A stretch of 64,000 nucleotides of DNA. It comes from Psychrobacter sp. UBA3480. Lineage in GTDB: Bacteria; Pseudomonadota; Gammaproteobacteria; Pseudomonadales; Moraxellaceae. Position numbers and translations under genes: made by a program. Under the pieces are notes generated by a model. It was not told the DNA's origin and searched no databases. It worked only from the letters and a program-made list of their open reading frames with translations. This document shows positions 8,601-18,105 of this stretch, piece by piece (the first letter of the stretch is position 1; every line of letters begins with the position of its first letter). Location: assembly GCF_002377945.1 (NCBI RefSeq), contig NZ_DFQV01000012.1:11131-75130 (forward strand). Direction: 5' to 3'.

Positions 8601-9680
8601 ATGGGTAAGACAAAAATTTTATTAAGAAAAATGAGGCAAGTCATTTTTGGCTCTGAAAAACTGGTGATGACAGAACCGCTTGCAACCGCTGATTTTCAAT
8701 CTCTAACGGTTAAGGAGGATTTAGATCGGTACCATCAGGAACAAGCCATTCTTACTGAACGCATCGAAAAAGACATTCTTGATGATGATTTACGTCGAAA
8801 AATGCACCAAGACTTAATCGATACATATGATGAAGAACTAGAAAATGAAATAGATGACTATGCACGTGACTTTCGTTTTAACGGACGTGAGATGAGCGAG
8901 CAAGAAAAACTGGATCGACGCACCTACTTTCAAGAGTTGGTACGACTACAGCGAGAACTGATAAAACTACAAGATTGGGTCGTTGATCGCGGTGAGCGTA
9001 TTGTCGTTATCTTTGAAGGGCGGGATTCTGCTGGTAAAGGTGGCGCCATTAAACGCATTACCCAACGATTAAACCCACGCGTTTGCAGGGTAGCTGCCCT
9101 ACCGGCTCCCACTGAGCGCGAGCAAACGCAGTGGTACTTCCAACGTTACGTGGCCCACTTACCTGCAGCAGGCGAAATCGTATTGTTTGACCGTAGTTGG
9201 TACAACCGCGGAGGCGTTGAGCGTGTCATGGGGTTTTGTACTGACGCGCAATATGAGGAATTTTTTCAATCAGTACCAGAGTTTGAGCGTATGCTCGTAC
9301 GCTCAGGCATTCGCTTAGTAAAATACTGGTTTTCTATCACCGATGATGAGCAACATGCACGATTTATGAGCCGAATATATGATCCGCTTAAGCAGTGGAA
9401 ACTCTCACCAATGGACCTACAGTCGCGCCGACGCTGGGAAGATTACACCAAAGCAAAAGAAACCATGTTTGAGCGCACTCATATTCCTGAAGCACCTTGG
9501 TGGGTTGTCGAAGGCAATAATAAAAAACGTGCTAGGCTGAACTGTATTGCCCATTTGCTCGACCAAATCCCTTACAAAGAAGTGCCTCGTGACGAAATTG
9601 AGTTACCCAATCGCAAACGCGATGATGAGTACTACCGCGAACCTATTCCCGATGATATGTATGTGCCGCCTCGTTATTAA
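8601..9680 (+). CDS. ppk2: Polyphosphate kinase 2 (PPK2)
   Basis: Cytosolic enzyme that transfers phosphate between polyphosphate and nucleotides. The protein has a P-loop GRDSAGKGG at residues 140-148 and the Walker B/lid segment FDRSWYNRGGVE beginning at residue 196, both characteristic of PPK2. The C-terminal part (YFSITDDEQHARF and the following WKLSP region) also fits the family. About 100 charged residues precede the catalytic core. The ATG at 8601 has AAAGG nine bases upstream; the reading frame continues 38 codons further upstream, but that part runs through the thiolase terminator. Single-gene unit with a bidirectional terminator after it. Whether it prefers GDP or ADP cannot be told by eye. 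Confidence 0.9.
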   Translation: MGKTKILLRKMRQVIFGSEKLVMTEPLATADFQSLTVKEDLDRYHQEQAILTERIEKDILDDDLRRKMHQDLIDTYDEELENEIDDYARDFRFNGREMSEQEKLDRRTYFQELVRLQRELIKLQDWVVDRGERIVVIFEGRDSAGKGGAIKRITQRLNPRVCRVAALPAPTEREQTQWYFQRYVAHLPAAGEIVLFDRSWYNRGGVERVMGFCTDAQYEEFFQSVPEFERMLVRSGIRLVKYWFSITDDEQHARFMSRIYDPLKQWKLSPMDLQSRRRWEDYTKAKETMFERTHIPEAPWWVVEGNNKKRARLNCIAHLLDQIPYKEVPRDEIELPNRKRDDEYYREPIPDDMYVPPRY

Positions 9681-9724
9681 GCGACTAGCGCCTACTACTA
9701 TAAAAATCTAAAGAAACTTGATCT

Positions 9725-9763
9725 AAAAAAGCAGCCTTACTAATTAATAAGGCTGCTTTTTTT
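9725..9763. terminator. Bidirectional rho-independent terminator
   Basis: Stem AAAAAAGCAGCCTTA against TAAGGCTGCTTTTTT, with A- and T-runs on either side. It serves ppk2 and the convergent pilZ gene. Confidence 0.9.
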
Positions 9764-9846
9764 ATATTAATAAGTTCAAAACCACAGCCAAACTTATTAA
9801 AGATACAGGTGTGATTTCTAGTTATTGCCTAGTTATTACCTAGATA

Positions 9847-10194
9847 CTACATAGTATAAGTCGATTGCAAGCTATCGATTTTTCCAGCTAATAAGCGCTC
9901 AACTTCATTCTTGATTCTTTGGCCAGAGACATCACTACCAATTTGCACAGCAAACCCTGCTGGGCGACTGCCTTGACTCTTAGAGTTAATCCAAACAACC
10001 TTACCATTCATTGGTAGGCGTTCACTAGAGTTAGGTAGCGTGATAGCAATAAACACTTCATCACCCAATTGCTGAAGTTTGTCCGACGGTACAAACAAAG
10101 CACCATTACTGACAAAAGATAAATAGCTGGCATATAACATTTCGATACTTTCATAATGACAGGTTAAAATCCCGCCACGTCCTGGCATTGCCAT
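9847..10194 (-). CDS. pilZ: PilZ-domain protein (type IV pilus PilZ type)
   Basis: Protein of 115 residues consisting of a single PilZ-like barrel. Its length and its place directly downstream of holB match PilZ of Pseudomonas and Acinetobacter, which is needed for type IV pilus assembly through PilF/PilB partners. The first half lacks the RxxxR c-di-GMP-binding signature, as in that orthologue, so it probably does not bind c-di-GMP. The segment KVVWINSKSQGSRPAGFAV holds the usual core. GAAGGA is upstream of the ATG. It is likely cotranscribed with holB across a 111-bp gap. Confidence 0.85.
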   Translation of the reverse strand: MAMPGRGGILTCHYESIEMLYASYLSFVSNGALFVPSDKLQQLGDEVFIAITLPNSSERLPMNGKVVWINSKSQGSRPAGFAVQIGSDVSGQRIKNEVERLLAGKIDSLQSTYTM

Positions 10195-10305
10195 AGTCAG
10201 CTTCCTTCATCAACTGGGTTTAGTATGTTTATATAAATAATTGATAGTATATAGTTAAGAACAATTGCAAATTTACGAACACAAATTAAGCGTTAAAACA
10301 TGGCT

Positions 10306-11481
10306 CTATAAGCTTGCCAACTCTTGCATTAGCTTATCATAGGCAAATTTTTCTTGCACATTTTGTTGCAGCGCAATTTTGGTCTGCTGCACGCTGTTAG
10401 CAAATGCCTCTAACCCGCTATCAGTAGGTTGATAAGTAGCCAATATCGTTGATAGATTGACATCCTTTTGTAGTTCACTCAGCCCCAAACAGACACGGCG
10501 TATATCAAGGAACATCAGCTCAGACAGCTGTATAAACTCTTTAATATTAAGCTGACCTTGCCAATAATCACTTGCCGCCACACCACTACGTTTACCACTA
10601 CGTAATGCCTGCCACGTGGTCAGCCATAAGCTGCGCTTGCTATACCATGGTGCTTGCGCCAAAGCTATAGCAGCTAACGGCGCACCATTGGCTAATTGTA
10701 TCAATTGCTCAATCGCAGCGTTACCAACGGCTTCGCGGTTAATCGTATGACCTAGCGCCTGCGTCACATAATCGACAGCAACAGTCGGCTCAATTGTCTG
10801 TAGTGCCAACTGTTGAACACGACTCTTAATCGTTGGCAATAGCTGAGCAGGCGTATCACTAATCAAAAATAGATGCACCTGCGCTTGTGGTTCTTCCAAT
10901 GTCTTAAGCAGCGCATTAGCAGCGGCCACCGTCATTTTCTCAGCGTGATCTAATACACAGATGCGCATTCCCTGTCCGCCTTGATAAATAAAAGGCTGCA
11001 AAGCACGAATATCATCTACTTTGATCTTAAAAGCACTATTGCTAGTAGCTTTAGCGCCTTTTTTATCTTTTGTACTACTTAATTTTTCTTGAAGCGTATC
11101 GCTTTCGGCACTGATAGGCATACTAACGAGTGGTAATACTTGCAAGCTCGGATGAGTTCCCGACTTGAGCCACTGACAACTCTCACATACTTCGCAAGCA
11201 CCTAGTGGGTGTGCGCCACGCTCACGGCACAATAGCCAAGCTACCAATCTCCATACAAAGGCGCGTTTGCCCATACCGTGCATACCAGCAGCGAGCAATG
11301 CATGCGGCAAGGACTGCTGCTTAAGTACGCGCTCGGTCAACTGTAACCACAGTACTTTTTGCCATGGCAATAGTGGCGCAAAATACATACGGTCTGTGTT
11401 ATCTAGTGCGTCCATATTTCCTGTCAAATTATTCATGGTTATGGCTCTGTCACATTGATTAGGTATTTCAGGTATAGCCAC
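10306..11481 (-). CDS. holB: DNA polymerase III subunit delta'
   Basis: Clamp-loader subunit of the replicative polymerase. Features are a degenerate nucleotide loop GMHGMGKRAF near residues 68-77, a Cys cluster (LLC...CEVCESC) that forms the zinc module, the TLEEPQ segment and SRVQ in place of the sensor SRC. An insert rich in Ser, Lys and Thr lies in the first third. The frame opens with GTG at 11481 and has an in-frame ATG at 11436; neither has a good Shine-Dalgarno sequence, and the later one may be the true start. Family and role are secure; the gene order holB-pilZ is conserved in gammaproteobacteria. Confidence 0.9.
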   Translation of the reverse strand: MAIPEIPNQCDRAITMNNLTGNMDALDNTDRMYFAPLLPWQKVLWLQLTERVLKQQSLPHALLAAGMHGMGKRAFVWRLVAWLLCRERGAHPLGACEVCESCQWLKSGTHPSLQVLPLVSMPISAESDTLQEKLSSTKDKKGAKATSNSAFKIKVDDIRALQPFIYQGGQGMRICVLDHAEKMTVAAANALLKTLEEPQAQVHLFLISDTPAQLLPTIKSRVQQLALQTIEPTVAVDYVTQALGHTINREAVGNAAIEQLIQLANGAPLAAIALAQAPWYSKRSLWLTTWQALRSGKRSGVAASDYWQGQLNIKEFIQLSELMFLDIRRVCLGLSELQKDVNLSTILATYQPTDSGLEAFANSVQQTKIALQQNVQEKFAYDKLMQELASL

Positions 11482-11546
11482 AACAACGATACTTTAGCGT
11501 CGTAGGAAGCTTAGAATCACACGCAACTTTGCTCAGACTATTACTA

Positions 11547-12359
11547 TTACTTGTTAGGGTTGTAAAAGTTATCTAAGCTCATCGCGTTTAGACGGTCTAG
11601 ATCTTCTTGTGTGTCGACACCCGCTGGTAACTGACAGGCAGCTTCTGCGATAGCGATATGCTGACCATTTTCTAAAACACGTAGCTGCTCTAGACTTTCG
11701 AGTATCTCAAGTGGCGTTTGTGGCCAGTTTACGAACTGCTGTAATAGACTGACACGATAAGCGTATAAACCCAAATGTCGATAGGCATTTTTTGGTGGTT
11801 GCATCTGATTATTATCAACCAATACAACATCACGATCACAAGGAATCGGTGCGCGGCTAAAATAGAGCGCACGCTGTAAGTTATTAGCATATTGACTGAC
11901 CACTTTTACTACCGATGGTCTTTGGAACGTATCATAGTCATCGATAGGCTCACAAAGTGTAGCCATCACGCTATCCTCATCCGCTACCAAAAGCGCCTGT
12001 ACTTGCTCCAAAAGCAATGGCGGTACAAGGGGCTCATCGCCTTGCATATTCACCACAATATCGTGGTCAGCCCAACCTTTGATAGCTGCTACTTCTGCTA
12101 AACGATCCGTACCTGAAGCATGCTCGCTACTGGTCATAACGACATCAAAACCTGCATCGGTGCAAACTTTTGCAATTTGCTCATCATCAGTCGCTATACA
12201 CATGTCATCAGCAAAACTTGCTGTCTGCGCTTTTTCTGCTACCCAAAGTATCATCGGTTTACCATGAATAGCTAGCAATGGCTTACCAGGTAGTCGTGTA
12301 CTCTTAAAACGTGCAGGAATCACGATGTGGGTCTTGGCAGGTGTGGTGGCGAACGACAT
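11547..12359 (-). CDS. kdsB: 3-deoxy-manno-octulosonate cytidylyltransferase
   Basis: Activates Kdo with CTP to CMP-Kdo for lipopolysaccharide inner-core synthesis in the cytosol. The N-terminal nucleotide-binding motif [14 protein letters not shown] and the NMQGDEPLV segment near residue 104 are diagnostic. At 270 aa it is slightly longer than the E. coli enzyme. TAGGAA precedes the ATG. It follows lpxK on the same strand with a 49-bp gap, so it belongs to the exbB-exbD-msbA-lpxK-kdsB envelope block. Confidence 0.95.
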   Translation of the reverse strand: MSFATTPAKTHIVIPARFKSTRLPGKPLLAIHGKPMILWVAEKAQTASFADDMCIATDDEQIAKVCTDAGFDVVMTSSEHASGTDRLAEVAAIKGWADHDIVVNMQGDEPLVPPLLLEQVQALLVADEDSVMATLCEPIDDYDTFQRPSVVKVVSQYANNLQRALYFSRAPIPCDRDVVLVDNNQMQPPKNAYRHLGLYAYRVSLLQQFVNWPQTPLEILESLEQLRVLENGQHIAIAEAACQLPAGVDTQEDLDRLNAMSLDNFYNPNK

Positions 12360-12408
12360 GGCGTATTCCTATAAAAATTATACGGCGATTTAAAATATTA
12401 ACTGATAT

Positions 12409-13539
12409 TTATAATGAGGCTGACGTGTTCATATCATGGTCGATACGAACCCCTAGTGCCTTTAGTTGCTCATCTAGATTATGATAACTATTCTCAGATA
12501 ATACAGCCGTCACTGGCAACACCCATAGTCTACTGACAAGTTCTACATACTTATCACTGAGTGCTTGTGTCGCTATATAGTCTGCCAATAATGCGCTGAT
12601 TTTTACCGCATCTTTACTGGTTACGATGATAGGATAATCACCATATTGTAAAAGCTCAGCCAAACTAAAATCATAATGGTCAGGGTAAGGATGCCCTATG
12701 ACCTCAAAGCCAATAGATTCTAAGGTATCAAAAAACCGCTGCGGATAGCCGATACCACTAACAGCATGGACGCGGCTACTATTAGTAGGCTTCACACTAT
12801 TTATTTGAGCTGCATTCGATGTAGGATTCCATAGGCGCTGTAACTCAGCTGGTTGCAAATGCATGGACAAACGGTCAGTAGACTGTATCTTATTATCACT
12901 TCTAGAAGTCCGAGTTAAATCTGTACTTGGCTTTTCATGATAGATAACATTTGCACCCTCTAATCGTGACATCGGCTCACGCAAAAAACCTGTTGGTAAT
13001 AGCTGCTTGTTACCAAACCCACGGGCAGCATCTACCACAATCCATTCGATATCACGCTGTAGTGCATAATGCTGCAAACCATCATCTGCAATAATCAATT
13101 GCAAATCAGGCGCTGCATTTAACAGAGTGGCAATCGCTTGCTGACGATTGGGGCACACTGCCATAGCAGCGCCTGTCATATGAGCAATCAAGCACGGCTC
13201 ATCCCCTACTACATGGGGTAAGCTAGTAGCACTAACCAATGCTGGCATTTGACTCGTATCACCGCCATACCCGCGACTGATTACCCCTACTTTTATGCCT
13301 TTTTTTTGTAAGTAGTTGACCAGAGCAATAATCAGCGGCGTCTTACCACTACCGCCCACACTGATATTACCAATGACCATCACGGGAATAGGTGCTCGAT
13401 AGCTTGATAACAGGCCGGCCTTATAAGCTTGACGGCGCAGCAATGTGATTAAACCGTATAACCAACTGATAGGCAGCAACAACCACAACCAAGCAGCTTG
13501 ACGTTGCCATGCGCGGGTAATTGTCGTCTCAATACTCAT
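12409..13539 (-). CDS. lpxK: Tetraacyldisaccharide 4'-kinase
   Basis: Adds the 4'-phosphate to the lipid A precursor at the inner face of the cytoplasmic membrane. A hydrophobic N-terminal helix (about residues 15-33) is followed by the P-loop GNISVGGSGKTPL near residues 57-69 and by the DDGLQHYAL segment near 150. Length is 376 aa; the stretch around residues 205-250 is variable, Ser/Thr-rich and probably a loop. No strong binding site is seen ahead of the ATG; translational coupling with msbA, which ends 66 bp upstream, is possible. Confidence 0.95.
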   Translation of the reverse strand: MSIETTITRAWQRQAAWLWLLLPISWLYGLITLLRRQAYKAGLLSSYRAPIPVMVIGNISVGGSGKTPLIIALVNYLQKKGIKVGVISRGYGGDTSQMPALVSATSLPHVVGDEPCLIAHMTGAAMAVCPNRQQAIATLLNAAPDLQLIIADDGLQHYALQRDIEWIVVDAARGFGNKQLLPTGFLREPMSRLEGANVIYHEKPSTDLTRTSRSDNKIQSTDRLSMHLQPAELQRLWNPTSNAAQINSVKPTNSSRVHAVSGIGYPQRFFDTLESIGFEVIGHPYPDHYDFSLAELLQYGDYPIIVTSKDAVKISALLADYIATQALSDKYVELVSRLWVLPVTAVLSENSYHNLDEQLKALGVRIDHDMNTSASL

Positions 13540-13605
13540 TAATCAATATCGCTTATCTTATTGGTTCATGGCTGCGTGAAAATTGGCTAAAAACTTCTAA
13601 ATTGA

Positions 13606-15393
13606 CTACTCAAAATCTCGAGCATACATTTGCGCATAGTGGCCTTGCAGTTGCATTAGCTCATTGTGCGTTCCTAACTCAACAATCTGGCCGCCATCCA
13701 TCACAGCAATACGATCCGCTGATTCGATAGTCGTCAGGCGATGGGCAATGACCAATGTGGTACGGTCTTTCATCACATTATCGAGCGCTTGCTGGATATA
13801 ATACTCAGACTCATTATCAAGCGCGCTGGTGGCTTCATCTAAAATTAGAATCGGTGCATCCTTTAATAGCGCACGAGCAATAGATAATCGCTGACGCTGA
13901 CCACCAGATAACTGCAATCCTTCGGCACCAATTTCACTTTGATAACCGTTTGGCATTTTTATAATAAAGTCATGAGCGAAGGCATCTTTCGCTGCTCGTT
14001 CAACCTCAGCTTGAGTCTTATCAGCTAGACTGCCGTAAGCAATATTATTAAATACGGTGGTATTAAACAATACTACCTGCTGGTTCACCATTGCAATCTG
14101 AGCACGCAAACTCTCTAACTTAATCTCTTCAATTGGCATACCATCTAATGTGATTTGCCCTGAGGAAGTTTCTAGAGTACGTGTTAATAAGTTAACCAAT
14201 GACGACTTGCCTGCGCCACTTCGCCCTACTAATGCAACTGTCTCACCTGCTTTGATGTTCAAGGTAAAGTCACGTAGGGCCACCGTCGAATCTGGATAAA
14301 CCAAGCTGATATTGTCTAACGACATTTGCCCTGATAGCGCTTTACTGATTGTGCCTGTGTCTTCTTCTTCTGGCTCATCAAGTAGCGCAAAAATCGACTC
14401 ACCAGCAGCCAGACCTTTTTGCAGCTTCTGATTGATATCAGTCAGCGAACGTACTGGCTTACTCAATAACCCTGCGGCTGCAATGTAGGAGATGAACTCA
14501 CCTGCTGAAATATCATCTATTACTGCAGGTCTCAGCGCAAGCCAGACGACAACGGCCATCGCAACTGCCATCAACAGCTGTACGGCTGGCGTATTAATAC
14601 TATTGGTAACAACCACCTTCATACCTTGGCGTAGGTTTTTCTTCGATGTTTTGTCAAAACGTGCTGACTCGTATGATTGACCGCCGTAGTTTTTGACCAC
14701 TTGATAGCCGCCGATGACCTCATTGGTAATGTGACTGACATTACCCATCGTCTCTTGGATACCTTTTGAGAGCTTAAGATAGCGCTTTGATGCAATACGA
14801 ATCAGCCATAGTATTGGCGGCAATACCACAAATAGAATAAGCGTTAGACGCCAATTGCTATAGAACAAAAAGCCAATCAATGCGACAACGGTCAAACCAT
14901 CACGCAGCAAGGTCTTCATTGAGTCTGTACTGGCGGCCGTGACCTGTTCAACATCGAATATCAACTTCGATGAAATTGTCCCCGCTGGATTGGCCAAATA
15001 AAACGAGCTAGGCAAGCGCAGTAATTTGTTGAAAACTTCTACACGTAGCTCATAAACTAAGTTGCGTGAGACCAGTGCAGAGTAGTAGTTACCCAAAAAG
15101 CTACCAACCCCGCGCACAAAGAATAGCAATATAATCAATAGCGGAAATAAGGCTTGTTTGCTTTGATCATTCTGGTTGATAGCATCAGTAATATATTGCA
15201 GAAGCTTGGCAGTCCAAATCTCTGTCCCTGCATTAATCGCAAAACCTAAAGCTGTCAATAGCAATGCCCACCAATAAGGCTTTAAATACCTTAATAAGCG
15301 TAATAACGTCTTACTCTTAGGGGTAACGGGCGATACTGCCGATGCATTTTTAGCAGAAGATTTTTTAGAGTCAGGTAAATAAGCTTGGCTCAT
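13606..15393 (-). CDS. msbA: Lipid A export ABC transporter ATP-binding/permease protein MsbA
   Basis: Homodimeric flippase that moves lipid A-core across the inner membrane. It has an N-terminal six-helix exporter domain (about residues 35-340) and a C-terminal ATPase with Walker A GRSGAGKSS, signature LSGGQRQRLSIARALL, Walker B ILILDEATSALD and switch IAHRLTT, all intact. The length of 595 aa is normal. GAGG lies before the ATG. Its place beside lpxK and kdsB supports the lipid A role over a general multidrug function. Confidence 0.93.
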   Translation of the reverse strand: MSQAYLPDSKKSSAKNASAVSPVTPKSKTLLRLLRYLKPYWWALLLTALGFAINAGTEIWTAKLLQYITDAINQNDQSKQALFPLLIILLFFVRGVGSFLGNYYSALVSRNLVYELRVEVFNKLLRLPSSFYLANPAGTISSKLIFDVEQVTAASTDSMKTLLRDGLTVVALIGFLFYSNWRLTLILFVVLPPILWLIRIASKRYLKLSKGIQETMGNVSHITNEVIGGYQVVKNYGGQSYESARFDKTSKKNLRQGMKVVVTNSINTPAVQLLMAVAMAVVVWLALRPAVIDDISAGEFISYIAAAGLLSKPVRSLTDINQKLQKGLAAGESIFALLDEPEEEDTGTISKALSGQMSLDNISLVYPDSTVALRDFTLNIKAGETVALVGRSGAGKSSLVNLLTRTLETSSGQITLDGMPIEEIKLESLRAQIAMVNQQVVLFNTTVFNNIAYGSLADKTQAEVERAAKDAFAHDFIIKMPNGYQSEIGAEGLQLSGGQRQRLSIARALLKDAPILILDEATSALDNESEYYIQQALDNVMKDRTTLVIAHRLTTIESADRIAVMDGGQIVELGTHNELMQLQGHYAQMYARDFE

Positions 15394-15468
15394 AAAAGCC
15401 TCAATTTGGGTATCATGGTATGAATGGGCTGTGTGTCACACAGTTTTATGATGGTAAAGCTATATATG

Positions 15469-15900
15469 TTATTGCGGCAGCGTTTGGCCAAGTGGCACCA
15501 CTGTACTGATGTTTAAATTCAAAAATCCGAGCTTTCCAGCGATATCCATCACTCGTACCACAGACTGATGGGTCGCATTGGCATCCGCTGCAATGACAAA
15601 TAGCATATCGCGATTACTGCCCGCCTCCTGCTGCAACATACTGGTCAGTTCAGCCTCATTGCTACTAGCAAGCGTAATGCCGTTGACCAAATAGCTACCA
15701 TCTTCTTGCACAGCTACTTCGATACTATTGTTTTGTTCTGTCAGTGCAACACCTTCGGCTTCCGGAAGGATAATATTTAAACGACTAAAGTGATTGAATG
15801 AGGTAGCAAGCAATAAAAATACAATCAAAAATAGTAAACAATCAATCATCGGTGTTAGATTAATTTCAAGCGGTTCAACCGTTGGTTTTCTAAAACGCAT
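15469..15900 (-). CDS. exbD: ExbD/TolR-type biopolymer transport protein
   Basis: Stator partner of the ExbB proton channel, energising TonB-dependent uptake. The 143-aa protein has a short cytoplasmic N-terminus, one membrane helix (about 17-38) containing the proton-carrying Asp in PMIDCLLFLIVF, and a periplasmic domain. It starts 65 bp after the exbB gene with AGAGAT before the ATG. TolR is the alternative, but no tolA, tolB or pal gene is nearby, and the exb pair next to lpxK/kdsB is a known arrangement in Pseudomonas. Confidence 0.88.
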   Translation of the reverse strand: MRFRKPTVEPLEINLTPMIDCLLFLIVFLLLATSFNHFSRLNIILPEAEGVALTEQNNSIEVAVQEDGSYLVNGITLASSNEAELTSMLQQEAGSNRDMLFVIAADANATHQSVVRVMDIAGKLGFLNLNISTVVPLGQTLPQ

Positions 15901-15965
15901 ATCAATCTCTTTAATTCAGCTACCATGTATAGGCTTAAGACTTCTATTCTTCAAAACCGCATTGA

Positions 15966-16691
15966 CTACACTGCCGCTATGCTAGTCTTATCCGAATCCA
16001 ACCCACCGAATGAACGTTCTTGCACAATGCTATCATCTATTGACTTATGGCTAGAAGATGTAGATGGCTGCGTACTAGCAAGTAAGTGATAATCATACAG
16101 CTCTTGAATCATAAGCCCTGCTTGAGTCTCAAACTGAGCGTTAATATCAATGATACGGCGCTGAAAATAACGATAAGCAACCAACGCAGGGATAGCAACG
16201 ATCATACCAGCAGCGGTAGTGATTAGTGCCTGTGATACACCAGCAGCTAGCATCGTCGGATCTTGCATGGCACCATCGGTAATCGCCAAGAACGACGAGA
16301 TGATCCCTAGTACCGTACCTAACAGGCCAAGCAACGGCGCTATCGCACCGATAGTTCCTAACATATTGATGTTTTTTTCTAACTGATGAACTTGGACGCT
16401 AGCACGATTTTGCATGTGCATCGTCATCGACTCTAGCCCGTACTGACGATATAGCAAACCCGTTGCCAAAATATCACCAAGTGCCGTCTTCTCTTTTACA
16501 TTCATCAACTGTGTGCGACCAATATCGCCATTTTCACGTAAACGAGTTATTAGCTGTTCGCGTAACCTGCTAGGAGCGACTTTATTAAACTGTAGTGTAT
16601 GGCTACGTTCAATGATGATGACTAATGCCAATATAGAACAGACCACGATAGGTGTCATTAGCCAGCCACCTGCTTTTACCAATTCCCACAT
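15966..16691 (-). CDS. exbB: ExbB/TolQ-type proton channel protein
   Basis: MotA/TolQ/ExbB-family inner-membrane channel subunit of 241 aa. It has an N-terminal helix (about 8-30), a cytoplasmic loop, and two helices around residues 115-190 with the conserved GLLGTVLGI segment. The start is placed at the ATG of MWELVKAG, preceded by AAGAGAGTGAGT; eight further codons upstream are in frame but do not fit the family. First gene of a probable five-gene unit exbB-exbD-msbA-lpxK-kdsB. Confidence 0.88.
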   Translation of the reverse strand: MWELVKAGGWLMTPIVVCSILALVIIIERSHTLQFNKVAPSRLREQLITRLRENGDIGRTQLMNVKEKTALGDILATGLLYRQYGLESMTMHMQNRASVQVHQLEKNINMLGTIGAIAPLLGLLGTVLGIISSFLAITDGAMQDPTMLAAGVSQALITTAAGMIVAIPALVAYRYFQRRIIDINAQFETQAGLMIQELYDYHLLASTQPSTSSSHKSIDDSIVQERSFGGLDSDKTSIAAV

Positions 16692-16777
16692 ACTCACTCT
16701 CTTCCATATTTTCACAAAAATAATTATTACAGAAGCGACTTAGCAATTGGATAGATACGGCTAACTCGCAAACGTTA

Positions 16778-17947
16778 TTAAGCTTGAGCTTCTATATGTT
16801 TAATCAACGCAGCTAATTGATCTTGATTGTGGAAAAATATCTCAACACTACCTTGACCATCTTTTTTATGCTTTAGTTTGACTTCAGCACCAAGCATGTC
16901 TGTCAATCTTTGGGTCAAACGCTCTACATCACGAGATTGTGCTTGTTCAGCACGGTTGATCTTGGGCGCTGGCTGCAAAATCGATTTGACCAATTTTTCA
17001 GCCTCTCGCACGGTCATACCGCCATCAATAATTTTCTGCGCGATGATAGGTTGTTGTTCAGAGGACAATGCTAAAAGCGTACGAGCATGACCCATATCTA
17101 GCGCACTATTGGCCAAATGGTCTTTTACTGTATCATGCAGCTGATTCAAGCGGAGTAGATTCGATACTGTCGTACGCGCCTTGCCGACGACTTCAGCGAT
17201 CATGGCATGACTCATACCAAACTCCGTATGAAATCGCTGCAAAGCCGCTGCCTGCTCAATCACTGACAAGTCTTCGCGCTGGATGTTTTCAATCAATGCT
17301 AGGGCAATCGCCAACTCGTCAGATAAAGCACGCTCAATCGCAGGGATAACCGCTTTTCCTGCCATTTTTGCTGCACGCCAGCGGCGTTCACCAGCGATAA
17401 TTTCGTGAGTGACAAATGCTTCGCTCTTATCTTCATTTGCCAATAGCGGGCGGATAACGATAGGCTGCATCACGCCATGCTGTTCGATAGAAGATGCCAA
17501 TTCTGCAAGTGCTGTCTCACTCATATCACGACGAGGCTGATACTTACCTGCTTGCAAACGTGTGACATCGATCTGGACAAGGCTAATCTGGTCTTCGGTT
17601 GTGCTCGTATCTGCACTATTGCCACGCGATTTGTTGAGCGACGTCTTGCTAGTAGTGCGAGATGAACGTGGCGCGCGAGTACTACTCTCACTAGCAGCAT
17701 CGTTATCAGTAGTCTTCGCAGATGATTTTTCACTGGCTTTTGTCGGAGTGATATCAGGCGCTATATCTGTGGATACAGTATCTACAGGCGCATTAGTATC
17801 TGCAGGCACATTAATATCTGGCGCAGCATTTTCACGCGCCACCATGTCGTCTTGCAAGGCAGAGGCGGTAATTTGCTTTTCTTTTTTGATTGACCCTAAT
17901 AAGGCATCTAAGCCCCGATTAGCAGCCAACCCTCTTTTCTTCGCCAT
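16778..17947 (-). CDS. parB: Chromosome-partitioning protein ParB
   Basis: Centromere-binding CTPase of the chromosomal ParABS system. The N-terminal peptide KKRGLAANRGLDALLG, which stimulates ParA, is present. Then comes a long Thr/Ser/Ala/Asp-rich linker (about 25-120), the QPRRDM segment, the CTP-binding GERRWRAAK box near residue 188, a helix-turn-helix, and a C-terminal dimerisation domain. At 389 aa it is longer than usual (about 290) because of the linker. It follows parA by 158 bp. AGAGGAT precedes the ATG. Confidence 0.94.
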   Translation of the reverse strand: MAKKRGLAANRGLDALLGSIKKEKQITASALQDDMVARENAAPDINVPADTNAPVDTVSTDIAPDITPTKASEKSSAKTTDNDAASESSTRAPRSSRTTSKTSLNKSRGNSADTSTTEDQISLVQIDVTRLQAGKYQPRRDMSETALAELASSIEQHGVMQPIVIRPLLANEDKSEAFVTHEIIAGERRWRAAKMAGKAVIPAIERALSDELAIALALIENIQREDLSVIEQAAALQRFHTEFGMSHAMIAEVVGKARTTVSNLLRLNQLHDTVKDHLANSALDMGHARTLLALSSEQQPIIAQKIIDGGMTVREAEKLVKSILQPAPKINRAEQAQSRDVERLTQRLTDMLGAEVKLKHKKDGQGSVEIFFHNQDQLAALIKHIEAQA

Positions 17948-18105
17948 GATTACCTATCCTCTAACGCTAAAATAAAAGCCAATTGATTACTGATGCGGCT
18001 TACTAAATACAATGTTAAGTGTTCTATACTTATGCTATTCATTTACTGTCTTGATCAGTGACGCTTTTTATCTAAAAATCCTTTGTAAGAGACTTTAGAT
18101 AAAAA

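Noticed and set aside
10606..10625. CCACGTGG core resembling a parS half-site inside holB
   Set aside because: Flanking bases do not match parS; only about 9 of 16 positions agree, and it lies in coding sequence.
16878..17975. Several plus- and minus-strand frames inside parB, up to 137 codons
   Set aside because: Shadows of the repetitive Thr/Ser/Ala linker of ParB; no start signals and no recognisable domains.
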